A stretch of DNA of 50,968 nt from Edaphobacter sp. (GTDB taxonomy: Bacteria; Acidobacteriota; Terriglobia; Terriglobales; Acidobacteriaceae): contig JAOAPB010000063.1 in assembly GCA_025462645.1 (NCBI GenBank), positions 1 to 50,968 of the forward strand, written 5' to 3'. Below, one piece after another: positions 24,995-33,106 of this stretch. The notes below the pieces were generated by a model, which saw only the letters and a program-made list of their open reading frames with translations, had not been told where the DNA came from and did not search any database. Each line of letters begins with the position of its first letter. Position 1 is the stretch's first letter. The translations under genes and the position numbers were made by a program.

Positions 24995-27240
24995 TCGGAG
25001 CGGAAGTCCTTTCGATTTCTCGCAAGCTGTTTCTGGACTTGCCGGTCTCAAAGAAACTAGTCGCAATTCTGTGGCTTTTTCTTGTGATCGTAATAAGCCT
25101 GCTTGGTCTCAGCTACCTAACGATTGAGAATCTTTCCGCCGCAAGGGCTTATGTTGGGGGGGAAGGACTTTGGTCCAAGGCGCAGAAGCAAGCCGTTTAC
25201 GACTTGCTGAGGTATTCGATTTCGCATTCTGACAAGGACTATCAAAATTATCGCGAGGCTCTTTTAGTACCTCTAGGAGACAGGCAGGCACGAATAGAAC
25301 TCGAGAAGCGTGTTCCTGACATGGAAATTGTCCGCCGGGCTCTCATCCAGGGCCGCAATAGTCCGCAAGATGTCGAGCCAATGGCCAGTTTATTTCGACG
25401 CTTTCGTCATTCGAGATACATGTCCGAAGCCGTAGATATTTGGGCACGGGGCGACACTCTCATCGAAGACCTACAAAGGCTCGGCGATAAGTTGCACGCT
25501 GAGATCTCTTCAGGAAGACCCGATCCTCTTAGTCTCGCAGAGACTGCGCGGGACGTGGACGTAGTCGGCAATCAGCTTGCCCCACTCGAAGATAGATTCT
25601 CCTATGCCTTGGGAGCAGGAGCACGCCAGGCAAAAGGTTCATTCCTTTTCGTCACGTTCAGCGCGACTGTTACGTCCGTCATCACGGGACTGTTGTTCAC
25701 GTTTTTTTTGTTGCGGCACATTCGCCAGACGGAAGAACGATATAAGCATCTTATTGATACCGCCAACGACGCTATTCTCGTGCTGGATGCCGAAACCGGG
25801 ATGATCCTGCAGGCTAATCAACAAAGCAGTAAGCTACTCGGGCGGCCGCTACGAGAAATTGTGGGCATCCGCGGCGAGCGATTCGTTCTTGAGCGTGACC
25901 GGACAGAATATAAACGAATTTTGGACGACACCCGCAACGGTTCTGCAGTTGCAGGTAAAGAACTACACCTAGTTGATTCTGACGGAGAGGCTATCACAGT
26001 CGAACTCAACGCGAGCCTAACGGAGTTCGAAGGGAAGAAGATAGTTCAGGGTATTTTTCGGGACATCACCACGCGTAAGCGGCTTGAAGAGGAAGTGCGT
26101 CAAGCCCAGAAAATGGAAGTGGTCGGTCGCCTGGCTGGCGGGGTCGCTCACGACTTTAACAATCTCCTGATGGTGATTCTCACGCAAACGAGGAAAATAC
26201 AGAGTTCGCCCAATCGGCCACAACTTCAGCAGTATGCCGACACGGTTTGCACCGCTGCCGAAAAGGCGGCGGTGCTTACGAAGCAGTTGCTGGCGTTTGG
26301 CCGCAAACAGGTTTTAGTGCTTCAAGTGCTGGACTTGAATGAATTGCTCGGGGACGTGAGGGCGATGCTTTCTACTCTTCCGTCCGAGCAAATCCAGTTG
26401 GTGGTGACACCCACTGCGCAACCACTTCCCGTCAAGGTCGATCCGGGCAAGATAGAGCAAGTGATCATGAACCTGGCCGTAAACGCCTGCGATGCGATGC
26501 CATCGGGGGGAATACTAAAGATCAAGACGTCGCGAGTATCGAAAGGGGTTCCCGCAACACCTGGGAGGAACCGTTTCGGCGCTTTCGCGATGGTGGAAAT
26601 AACCGACACAGGAATCGGTATCGACGCAGAAACCAGAGCTCATCTCTTCGAGCCGTTCTTTACGACCAAGCCCATAGGCAAGGGCACGGGACTCGGACTC
26701 TCTACCGTATACGGAATTGTGAAACAGAGTGGTGGTTTGATCGAGGTGGAAAGCGTGCTTGGTGAGGGCACTACGTTTAGAGTCTACTTTCCTATCGCTG
26801 AGGAGAACATAAGTCCACGACGAAGCCCCAAGGCCTCAAGTCCAATAACGCATGGTGCGGAAACTGTGCTGGTGGTTGAGGATCAGCCGTCGATCAGGAA
26901 TGTGTTGTGCGAGTTCCTTGAATCCAGTGGTTACAAAGTATTGCAAGCAGAGAACGGCGGTCAGGCACTGGACCTCGCGAAGCACTATCCTGCGTCCATC
27001 CATGTGTTGGTCACAGACGTGATCATGCCCGGAATCCGTGGGCTCGAGTTAGCAAACCGCGTTACCGAACTTCATCCCCAGATCTGCGTGATCTTCATGT
27101 CGGGTTACTCTGAGGATGCATTGCTGGAAAACCAATTGCTGTCGACGAAAAACACGATTTTGATCCAGAAACCATTTGATCCCGAAGATCTAGCTCAGAA
27201 GATTCGGGAATCCCTAAGCGATGAATGTAAGACTTCATGA
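24991..27240 (+). CDS. Hybrid sensor histidine kinase
   Basis: A 749-residue membrane kinase. Membrane segments at about 23-45 and 210-235 bracket a mostly helical extracytoplasmic sensor. A PAS domain (about 245-370: RYKHLIDTANDAILVLDAET) is followed by a dimerisation and phosphoacceptor domain with His387 in GGVAHDFNNLLMVI (HPK4-type box). An HATPase follows with NLAVNACDAM, DTGIGI and GKGTGLGLSTVYGIVKQ. A C-terminal receiver domain (about 625-740) has Asp676 in VTDVIMPG. No separate output regulator is fused, so a partner must exist elsewhere. The start overlaps the unknown membrane gene by 4 nt. A link to the RiPP locus is possible but unproven. Confidence 0.92.
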   Translation: MIGAEVLSISRKLFLDLPVSKKLVAILWLFLVIVISLLGLSYLTIENLSAARAYVGGEGLWSKAQKQAVYDLLRYSISHSDKDYQNYREALLVPLGDRQARIELEKRVPDMEIVRRALIQGRNSPQDVEPMASLFRRFRHSRYMSEAVDIWARGDTLIEDLQRLGDKLHAEISSGRPDPLSLAETARDVDVVGNQLAPLEDRFSYALGAGARQAKGSFLFVTFSATVTSVITGLLFTFFLLRHIRQTEERYKHLIDTANDAILVLDAETGMILQANQQSSKLLGRPLREIVGIRGERFVLERDRTEYKRILDDTRNGSAVAGKELHLVDSDGEAITVELNASLTEFEGKKIVQGIFRDITTRKRLEEEVRQAQKMEVVGRLAGGVAHDFNNLLMVILTQTRKIQSSPNRPQLQQYADTVCTAAEKAAVLTKQLLAFGRKQVLVLQVLDLNELLGDVRAMLSTLPSEQIQLVVTPTAQPLPVKVDPGKIEQVIMNLAVNACDAMPSGGILKIKTSRVSKGVPATPGRNRFGAFAMVEITDTGIGIDAETRAHLFEPFFTTKPIGKGTGLGLSTVYGIVKQSGGLIEVESVLGEGTTFRVYFPIAEENISPRRSPKASSPITHGAETVLVVEDQPSIRNVLCEFLESSGYKVLQAENGGQALDLAKHYPASIHVLVTDVIMPGIRGLELANRVTELHPQICVIFMSGYSEDALLENQLLSTKNTILIQKPFDPEDLAQKIRESLSDECKTS

Positions 27241-27303
27241 ATTAAAACCCGCAGGCGCGAAATCGGTGGAGGCCTGATCCTAGTGCGATCGGGAGCTTGA
27301 GCA

Positions 27304-28248
27304 GTGTTTCCCAATATTGATGTACGTCATCTGCACGCAGTTGTGATTCTGGCTGAAGAGTTGAACTTCACACGCGCCGCTCAGATACTGCGCATCAGCC
27401 AATCCGCACTCAGCAAGCAGATCACTGAAGTCGAAGAACAGCATCGCCTTCATCTCTTCACTCGAGAAAAAGGACGTATCGTGGAGCTCACCGATGCTGG
27501 GCGGGCGTTCGTTGAAGAAGCCCGCGCTGCACTCTTTCATGCCGAAAGAGCTATTCACCTTGCCCATGCTGCTCACGAAGGTGCGGAGAACGTCTTGATG
27601 ATTGGTCATTCCCACGATGCTGATCGCGCTTGGATTTCGGCTCTATTTGCAATACGCCTGCCGCTCTATCCTAAGCTCAGAGTTCGCCTCGTGACTCGTT
27701 CGGCGACGGATCTCGTTCGCAGCCTGTTAGCAGGCGAATTGAACCTTGCATTCGTGACCGCGCCGCTCGAGGATTCTCAAATCACGAAGGTGCCGTTCGC
27801 GCGCGCCCCACTTTACGTCGCTCTTCTACGGAGTCATCCAGCTGCACACAAGGAAAGCATTGCACTCCGGGACTTAGCAGCAGACGATTGGATTCTTCCC
27901 GCCAAGAACGTTCATCCGACCATTCGCAACGCCATCCTTCAGATTGCGCAAGTCGAGGGGGTTGCTTCAAAAAATGGTCATGAAGTTATGACCGCACACC
28001 AATCAGTTCATCTCGTATCAGAACACGCAGGCGTGGCCATTCTTTTTAAGCCGGCAGGTCTTCGTTTTCATGAGGAAGGTGTGGTGATAAAGCCCCTTTC
28101 GGATTCGGCCCTCTGGTTTGAGACTTGTCTGGTCATGAGAGCCGATGATACTTCCCGACTGGCCAATGAGTTCGCTCGAGCTTTCCTTCGCAGATTCGCA
28201 CGTCAGGTCTTGCCGGCCACGCAAATGGAACTGCCACTGCCTGCTTGA
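27304..28248 (+). CDS. LysR-family transcriptional regulator
   Basis: A 314-residue LysR protein. The winged helix-turn-helix occupies about 5-65 (LHAVVILAEELNFTRAAQIL, ISQSALSKQITEVEE, VELTDAGRAF). The effector-binding domain covers about 95-300 (VRLVTRSATDLVRSLLAGEL, LAFVTAPL). The start is GTG 27304, 63 nt after the kinase stop. The regulated gene cannot be told from the sequence, because the usual divergent target is absent. It may respond to a small ligand related to the upstream locus. A closely similar N-terminal LysR fragment lies on the minus strand near 45.4 kb. Confidence 0.92.
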   Translation: MFPNIDVRHLHAVVILAEELNFTRAAQILRISQSALSKQITEVEEQHRLHLFTREKGRIVELTDAGRAFVEEARAALFHAERAIHLAHAAHEGAENVLMIGHSHDADRAWISALFAIRLPLYPKLRVRLVTRSATDLVRSLLAGELNLAFVTAPLEDSQITKVPFARAPLYVALLRSHPAAHKESIALRDLAADDWILPAKNVHPTIRNAILQIAQVEGVASKNGHEVMTAHQSVHLVSEHAGVAILFKPAGLRFHEEGVVIKPLSDSALWFETCLVMRADDTSRLANEFARAFLRRFARQVLPATQMELPLPA

Positions 28249-28330
28249 TCGGTCAGCGGTCTCGTCCTGTTCGCCATAGCATAATTCCTTCGTCTTATGG
28301 GAATCTCTGGGTTGAGATGGCGATCCGGGC

Positions 28331-28346
28331 GCGCGACCTGTCGCGC
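28331..28346. terminator. GC-rich hairpin between convergent genes
   Basis: GCGCGAC-CT-GTCGCGC forms a short perfect stem 83 nt after the LysR stop and 39 nt past the stop of the convergent 73-residue gene. No T-run follows in either direction. It may be a weak or factor-assisted terminator. Confidence 0.35.
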
Positions 28347-28384
28347 ACGCACCGGGAGCGCCTCCTGCGCAACGGCCGAAAACT

Positions 28385-28606
28385 TCAGCCCTTATCGGGC
28401 CGCAAGATTCGGGCAGCTCTTCGAACCGCGTCTTCACTCACCTTGCCAGTTTCTTCGCGCATTTTTCCGAGAGTAGCATCTGAACGGAACTGTGGAATCG
28501 ACCTGCTCAAGTTCCGATTCAACGTGTCGCTTCGTTTCTGTTGAATCTCACCCGCCTTTGGCGGAGTCTTGTCGCGGTGGCGCTGATCCAATCCTGGCTC
28601 TTTCAT
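28385..28606 (-). CDS. Small basic unknown protein (73 aa)
   Basis: A 73-residue hydrophilic protein with a very strong ribosome site (AGGAGG before AAATCAAATG). It is rich in Arg and Lys, with the central stretch GEIQQKRSDTLNRNLSRSIP and a C-terminal EETGKVSEDAVRRAARIL helix. There is no membrane segment or Cys. I have a vague memory of similar small proteins in other bacteria but cannot name a family. The next minus-strand gene is a DUF2188 protein about 300 nt upstream, and both have the look of small stress or general-response proteins. Function unknown. Confidence 0.7.
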   Translation of the reverse strand: MKEPGLDQRHRDKTPPKAGEIQQKRSDTLNRNLSRSIPQFRSDATLGKMREETGKVSEDAVRRAARILRPDKG

Positions 28607-28904
28607 TTGATTTCCTCCTGTCGCTTCTCGCTAGACAATAATCGGGTGCGATCAGCGGGCAGATCTCGATCTGTGCTGCCACTACCCGCGCTCCACCTCA
28701 GGCGTGGTTCTTAACCGAAAAAGCCATGGTCGATATGCTGCCTTGTTCTCATCTTTCGCCAGCCAGTGGAGTGTGATTGCCAATACGATTGCAATCACTA
28801 ATAATGCCTCCCGCATGCTTGTGTTTCCGCCGGCCAACTTTAGAGCGCGCCGCGATGTTCACCGCATTCAGGGTGCCTACAATTTGCGAACTAGTGTAAT
28901 GTCG

Positions 28905-29123
28905 TTAGACCGCCCGCCAGTGATCAGGCTTTTTTTTGTCGTTCAGGTGCCGCACACGAGCAACATGAGGAGAGTGGCCATTTTCTTTCGCCCAATCGAT
29001 TGCCGCTTTCTGAGTACCAAAAGTGCCAAGCACTTCGTCGCCTTGGGTCTCGACCACATAATCATCGATGCGCGATCCTTCAGGGCGACCTTTAGGCCGG
29101 GCTTCAACGTAGACTGTTGCCAT
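28905..29123 (-). CDS. DUF2188 domain protein (72 aa)
   Basis: A 72-residue protein matching DUF2188: an N-terminal strand MATVYVEARPKG, the segment DYVVETQGDEVLGTFGTQKAAIDWAKENGHSP, and the closing VARVRHLNDKK...DHW. The fold is a small beta-alpha unit of unknown function. A strong ribosome site (AGGAGATG) precedes the ATG. It is divergent from the XRE gene at 29349. The 226-nt spacer contains no other gene. Long opposite-strand frames across this stretch are shadows. Confidence 0.85.
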   Translation of the reverse strand: MATVYVEARPKGRPEGSRIDDYVVETQGDEVLGTFGTQKAAIDWAKENGHSPHVARVRHLNDKKKPDHWRAV

Positions 29124-29348
29124 GATTTCATCTCCTTGTTATTTATTTGCAACGATTCCTTTTCGTGCCGACCGACCGTTTCAGGGCAGCTGGCAGTCAT
29201 TGCAGAATCTCTGTGTGTACTTTCACAGACAGCGGGCCAGATGGTATGTTTTAGGTATGAAACATGTATCTCTCAGGCCCAATCCGGAAGATAGACCTAA
29301 ATCCAGCTGGGTGTCAATAGCTGCAACGCGTTTCTTGGGAGAAACGCA

Positions 29349-29690
29349 GTGAATATTCTCAAACTCAGCAAGTTGCTAGTCGAGAAACGCGGTGAGCGCG
29401 GAGTGCGCGAATTTGCCCGCGAAATCGGTATTAGCGCCGCAACACTCTCAAGAATTGAACGTGGCAAACTCCCCGATATTGAAACGTTCGGGAAGCTGTG
29501 TTCTATGCTGAAACTTGACCCAGCCGATATTCTCGAAATTGAGAATATCGAGATCAAACCGGCCGCCACCTCCCCAACAGCAGTCGCAGCAGTCCATTTC
29601 AAGGCAGACGCCCATTACAGTCTTCAGGCTGCACACGATCTCGCCGCTCTGATTCTGGCGGCACAGGCGTTCGCAAGCTCGAAAAGCTAA
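29349..29690 (+). CDS. XRE regulator of a second XRE/ImmA pair
   Basis: A 113-residue XRE protein with helix-turn-helix at about residues 5-65 (LLVEKRGERGVREFAREIG, ISAATLSRIERGKLPDIETF). The GTG start at 29349 has GGGAGAA upstream. The stop codon is followed at once by the ATG of an ImmA/IrrE peptidase, so the two form an operon like the pair at 0.99-2.4 kb. The C-terminal tail (AAVHFKADAHYSLQAAHDLAALILAAQAFA) is helical and may be the region recognised by the protease. No target gene is evident nearby, and autoregulation is likely. Confidence 0.88.
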   Translation: MNILKLSKLLVEKRGERGVREFAREIGISAATLSRIERGKLPDIETFGKLCSMLKLDPADILEIENIEIKPAATSPTAVAAVHFKADAHYSLQAAHDLAALILAAQAFASSKS

Positions 29691-30254
29691 ATGTTCAAGA
29701 GGGGATTCAAAACCTGGTGTGAGCAAACTGCCGAAGCGATACGACGGCAGCGCGGCATGCAGCCTTGGGAAGCTGTGAGAGCTCGCACACTAGCTGAGAG
29801 CCTGAAGGCGACCATTGTCACCCCGGAGGATTTACCAGCATTACCCTCCGATGTGTGCCGGCGATTGCTGTCTGAGCATGAAAATATCTGGTCGGCAATT
29901 ACGATCTCCACTAGACCTCCGTTGATCGTTTACAACCCCGCGCATTCAGAAGGTCGACAAAATAGCGACTTGATGCACGAGATCGCCCATCTCTTAATGG
30001 AGCATGTCCCCGGAACCATTTATATCGATCCCAAAAGTAGACTTGCCCTGAGACATTTTGATGCGGATCAAGAAGAGCAAGCCAATTGGTTATCAGGTTG
30101 CTTACTCTTACCGAGAGCGGCCCTTCTGCATATTAGGCGACTAGGTTGGTCGAATGAATTGGCGTGCGAACATTACTCGGTGAGTTCCAAAATGCTGAAC
30201 TACCGGATGCACACGAGCGGCGTAAATATCCAATATGCACGCCGCCGCGTGTAG
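29691..30254 (+). CDS. ImmA/IrrE-family zinc metallopeptidase
   Basis: A 187-residue protease of normal ImmA size. The zinc motif HEIAH is at 96-100, followed by DADQEEQANWLSGCLLLPR, where the second Glu region gives the third ligand. The C-terminal helices (ACEHYSVSSKMLNYRMHTSGV) are typical of the family. It starts directly after the XRE stop, so translation is coupled. It probably cleaves the partner repressor in response to a signal. It is unlike the longer ImmA protein at 1389 except in the core motif, so the two pairs are not recent duplicates. Confidence 0.9.
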   Translation: MFKRGFKTWCEQTAEAIRRQRGMQPWEAVRARTLAESLKATIVTPEDLPALPSDVCRRLLSEHENIWSAITISTRPPLIVYNPAHSEGRQNSDLMHEIAHLLMEHVPGTIYIDPKSRLALRHFDADQEEQANWLSGCLLLPRAALLHIRRLGWSNELACEHYSVSSKMLNYRMHTSGVNIQYARRRV

Positions 30255-31021
30255 GCCTCGTCCGTCGTCGTTCCATTCTGTCTCGAATTCTGGAAGTTTG
30301 CGTGACCCCGAGCCTCCCTAACCCTTCAATGGGTAGCTGAGCGCCCGATTAGTCCTCACAAACGATAGATCCCTATCGGGACTGCCCCGAAGCAGAAGTG
30401 TGGGATGACAGGTCGGTGTAGCCGGGGCAGTTTCGATAGGGTCGTTTGAACTGAGCCACTAGCGTTTGCGGCGGGCGCGGTGAGATCTATGGGATTTCGA
30501 TGCGGGAGTGCAGGTTGCTGATCGTCTTTGCAGCGTGAAAGTGGAACCAAGAGATCGGTGCACTTGGTCTTGCAAGTCGCAGTGGAGGCTCGGACTGCAT
30601 CAGGCAGTATCAGGCCCGAGCGGAAATGAAGCTGGCTACTGGTCATCCGTTCGACGACGAGCACGTTGCCGCAGCAAACGACCGAGGTACTGGATCACCC
30701 AGTCGGATAAAAGACTATGCATGCCTGATACCATTATTGTGATGTTTTGCGTGCGCCAGATGTTCGACCTCATTTATCAAAATCAGTGAGTTGGAGACTC
30801 TTACGTTGGTAGGAATCGGAAGCGGCATTGCAAGTGACCGGATGTTGACACAAGCTGACCTGAGTTGTAATTCCCCGACAGCAGCGGATTAGCTCCAAGC
30901 GACAATTGCTATTCGTGGTACTCACGCTGGAAGCATCATGAGTAAAAGAAGCACGCTCACTCGATACCTGCTCAGGTCTGTGCTTCTCCGTAGTCTCGGG
31001 CCACGACGTATGAATGAAGCT
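30255..31021. other. Gene-free stretch after the second ImmA gene
   Basis: About 770 nt without a gene I can support. The short frames (30356-30664 minus, 30508-30789 plus) show no ribosome site or domain. The only structure noticed is the inverted repeat at 30371-30441. Confidence 0.5.
30371..30441. repeat. 19-bp imperfect inverted repeat with 33-nt loop
   Basis: The arms CCCTATCGGGACTGCCCCG (30371-30389) and CGGGGCAGTTTCGATAGGG (30423-30441) pair at 17 of 19 positions. AACGA and TCGTT extend the symmetry on the outside (30361-30365 and 30442-30446). It could fold into a long stem-loop. It may be an interspersed palindromic repeat or the footprint of an element. Confidence 0.5.
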
Positions 31022-31500
31022 TCACCCTCCGCACCCATATCGTTTCATAGGACGTGGGTCCCGGAGTTCACCCGTAGGGCGGTGCCATTCGTCGGTCTTT
31101 CCTAAAATCGCGTCAACGATGCCTTCGCTCTGCCATCCTCGGACATCGTCCGCATACCTCTCTAACGCCTCCGGGACGTCGCACTCATTGGCGCCATGCG
31201 CGTAAATCCCAACGATCCTCTTTCCTTCTTTTGCCGCATACTCAATCTCCCAATTGACCCACTCGCTTTCTTTGGTTTGCGGAGTGATGTACACGAGAAG
31301 CGTGCTTGCCCACTGGATCTGTGGGGCCAGAATTTGTGACTTAATGTAGTCTGGTCCTTCGCGTCATTCGGGTTGGATGAATTGATCGAAGCATCGCGGA
31401 CGGTCAAACCGCCTTTTTCGACCAACTTCTTTAGATCGGCAAGTCCGGCGTCGTCCTCGTGAAGATGACTTATGAACACGTTCTTGATCTCGTCGGCCAT
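31022..31500 (-). pseudogene. TIR-like (MTH538-type) protein, frameshifted
   Basis: The gene opens with NVFISHLHEDDAGLADLKKL and a strong ribosome site (GGAGTG), 31 nt after the stop of the upstream TIR gene. After SSNPNDAK near 31355 the frame drifts. The -1/+1 frame continues DYIKSQILAPQIQWASTLLV, then ESEWVNWEIEYAAKEGKRIV to a stop at 31022. Together the halves make one intact TIR-like domain of about 158 residues, with the conserved Glu in WVNWEIE. A single indel at about 31350-31360 therefore breaks it, or the read is wrong there. It lies last in the patatin/TIR run and probably served as an additional sensor or effector. Confidence 0.75.
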
Positions 31501-31531
31501 TGCTCACTCCTTCACCTCACAAACAGACACC

Positions 31532-33046
31532 TCATTCTTCCGGGTGACCATTATGAGTATCTCGTTTTGTCTTAGCTTCATCTGCAATCGTCATGAGTCT
31601 TTTCGCGATTGCCCTCAGGAACTCTTCATTGAGAGGCCCCACGGTGGATTCGATCTGCTGCAGGGTTGCAGCTAGTCCTAATCTAGCCACCTCGATTTCC
31701 TTAGGATCGCTGGCGTCGATTGCCTGTTTACAATCTTCGAGTAACCTTCCTCTGAGCGGCATCCAAGTACCCGCCATATTCTCGATGTCAGACAATTCGA
31801 GAATGCCGCGGTACCTGGTCGGTCTTGCAATATCAGCGTCGAGCAAGTCGGAATTAAGCAGGTCAAGTTCAGCGACTATATCTGCCGCGACTTGCGACAG
31901 AGCATTGTGTGGAAACTTAACGTTTAGATAATTAAAGAGGCCATCCTCCTCCAGGAATAGCGACCTGAAACGCAACGCCGACTGCAAGCCCTTTGCCAAC
32001 AGCGTCGTTTCTGCATCCCCCCGGTCTGGCCTTCTCAAGATCTCCACGATGTAAAGACTTGCCTCGACAGTTCCATTGTGGTAAGTCGTGTATGTCGTCA
32101 GGAAGAGTTGAAACAATCTTTGCTCGTTGTGCGACCAGATTACATTTCCATTTACCTCGTATCTTCCCGCTCGAGCCAGAATGCGACTCAGGGTCGCGAT
32201 CCAGAACGGCGCTAGCGATCCTTCAGCTTTGATTAACTCTGCGCAAAACAGTTTCCAACTAAGTTTTTGGAGTGATTGATTCGGGATCCCAAAAATCGAT
32301 TGAGCATTTCCTAGCAAGGTTATCTCTGCGTCGTCTTTGATTTGAAACTGGCGCTCGGGTACTAGATTAAAGCGAATCTTCAATTGCTTTTGAGGTTTGA
32401 CTTCAGATTTCGGTCGGTCCTTAAATGCAGCAAACACCTTTTTCCAGAAGCCTTTGATGATTTCCTTAAAATTATCCTGTCTTGCTTTCTTAGCTTCCAG
32501 TTGGTCACCTGTGGTAACGGTAAAAAGCTCACCAAACCATAGGAGAAGAGGCTCATCCTCACCGATCGTGAGCTGTTTGCCAAATTCTTCCGGACTCTTC
32601 TCCAATTCACTATCGTCGAAGCCGAGCGGAAGATATTTATATGCATCGACTGGATCCGGCGGTTTCCCTGAACAGAAGTTGACAACAGTCCCCCACAATG
32701 GGTGATTCGGCGGTGCCTGCCCCTGGTGAACCCCTCCGAAGTAGCCGATCTCATAGCCTGCCCAGTATCGAGGCCCGTCCACACCTGTACTAACGACGGC
32801 GAGTATGTCCGCCTTCTCCAGGTTCTCGTTGATGGTGGTGCGCACATTGTCGCCCTGTTGAATCCTGACCTTATCAATAAACACGGCCACATCGTTACCA
32901 AAGGCGTCGACAATCGTATTGTTGAGCGCGGTAGCAATCTCTAAATCTTCATGGACGTAACTGAGAAAGATGGTCAATTTCGAAGTGCTATCGGACACCA
33001 GGGAATGCGCGAGAGACCGTGCTGGCGTGTTGTGTGGATTACCCAT
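31532..33046 (-). CDS. TIR-domain protein with long helical C-terminus
   Basis: A 504-residue protein. The N-terminal TIR domain (about 24-115) has IFLSYVHEDLEIATALN, a middle VFIDKVRIQQGDN and the candidate catalytic Glu99 in WAGYEIGYF. This matches TIR NAD-hydrolase geometry. The remaining 390 residues are mostly helical and unrecognised; there is no NTPase motif. The ribosome site GGAGGT is strong. It starts 60 nt after the patatin gene stop on the same strand, so the two are probably co-transcribed. Bacterial TIR proteins commonly deplete NAD or make signal nucleotides during phage infection. Here a TIR and a lipase in one operon suggest a signal-effector pair, which is inference. Confidence 0.88.
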   Translation of the reverse strand: MGNPHNTPARSLAHSLVSDSTSKLTIFLSYVHEDLEIATALNNTIVDAFGNDVAVFIDKVRIQQGDNVRTTINENLEKADILAVVSTGVDGPRYWAGYEIGYFGGVHQGQAPPNHPLWGTVVNFCSGKPPDPVDAYKYLPLGFDDSELEKSPEEFGKQLTIGEDEPLLLWFGELFTVTTGDQLEAKKARQDNFKEIIKGFWKKVFAAFKDRPKSEVKPQKQLKIRFNLVPERQFQIKDDAEITLLGNAQSIFGIPNQSLQKLSWKLFCAELIKAEGSLAPFWIATLSRILARAGRYEVNGNVIWSHNEQRLFQLFLTTYTTYHNGTVEASLYIVEILRRPDRGDAETTLLAKGLQSALRFRSLFLEEDGLFNYLNVKFPHNALSQVAADIVAELDLLNSDLLDADIARPTRYRGILELSDIENMAGTWMPLRGRLLEDCKQAIDASDPKEIEVARLGLAATLQQIESTVGPLNEEFLRAIAKRLMTIADEAKTKRDTHNGHPEE

Positions 33047-33106
33047 TTAAGACCTCCGGGGGTTCTTCTATTTGTGAAATCAGCCAGGTCATCAAAATCA
33101 AACAGT

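Noticed and set aside
28018..28437. Long minus-strand frame antisense to LysR
   Set aside because: It is a shadow of the LysR gene and the convergent small gene. No start signal or domain.
28704..29294. 196-codon plus-strand frame over the DUF2188 gene
   Set aside because: It lies antisense to a recognised DUF2188 protein with a strong ribosome site. No domain.
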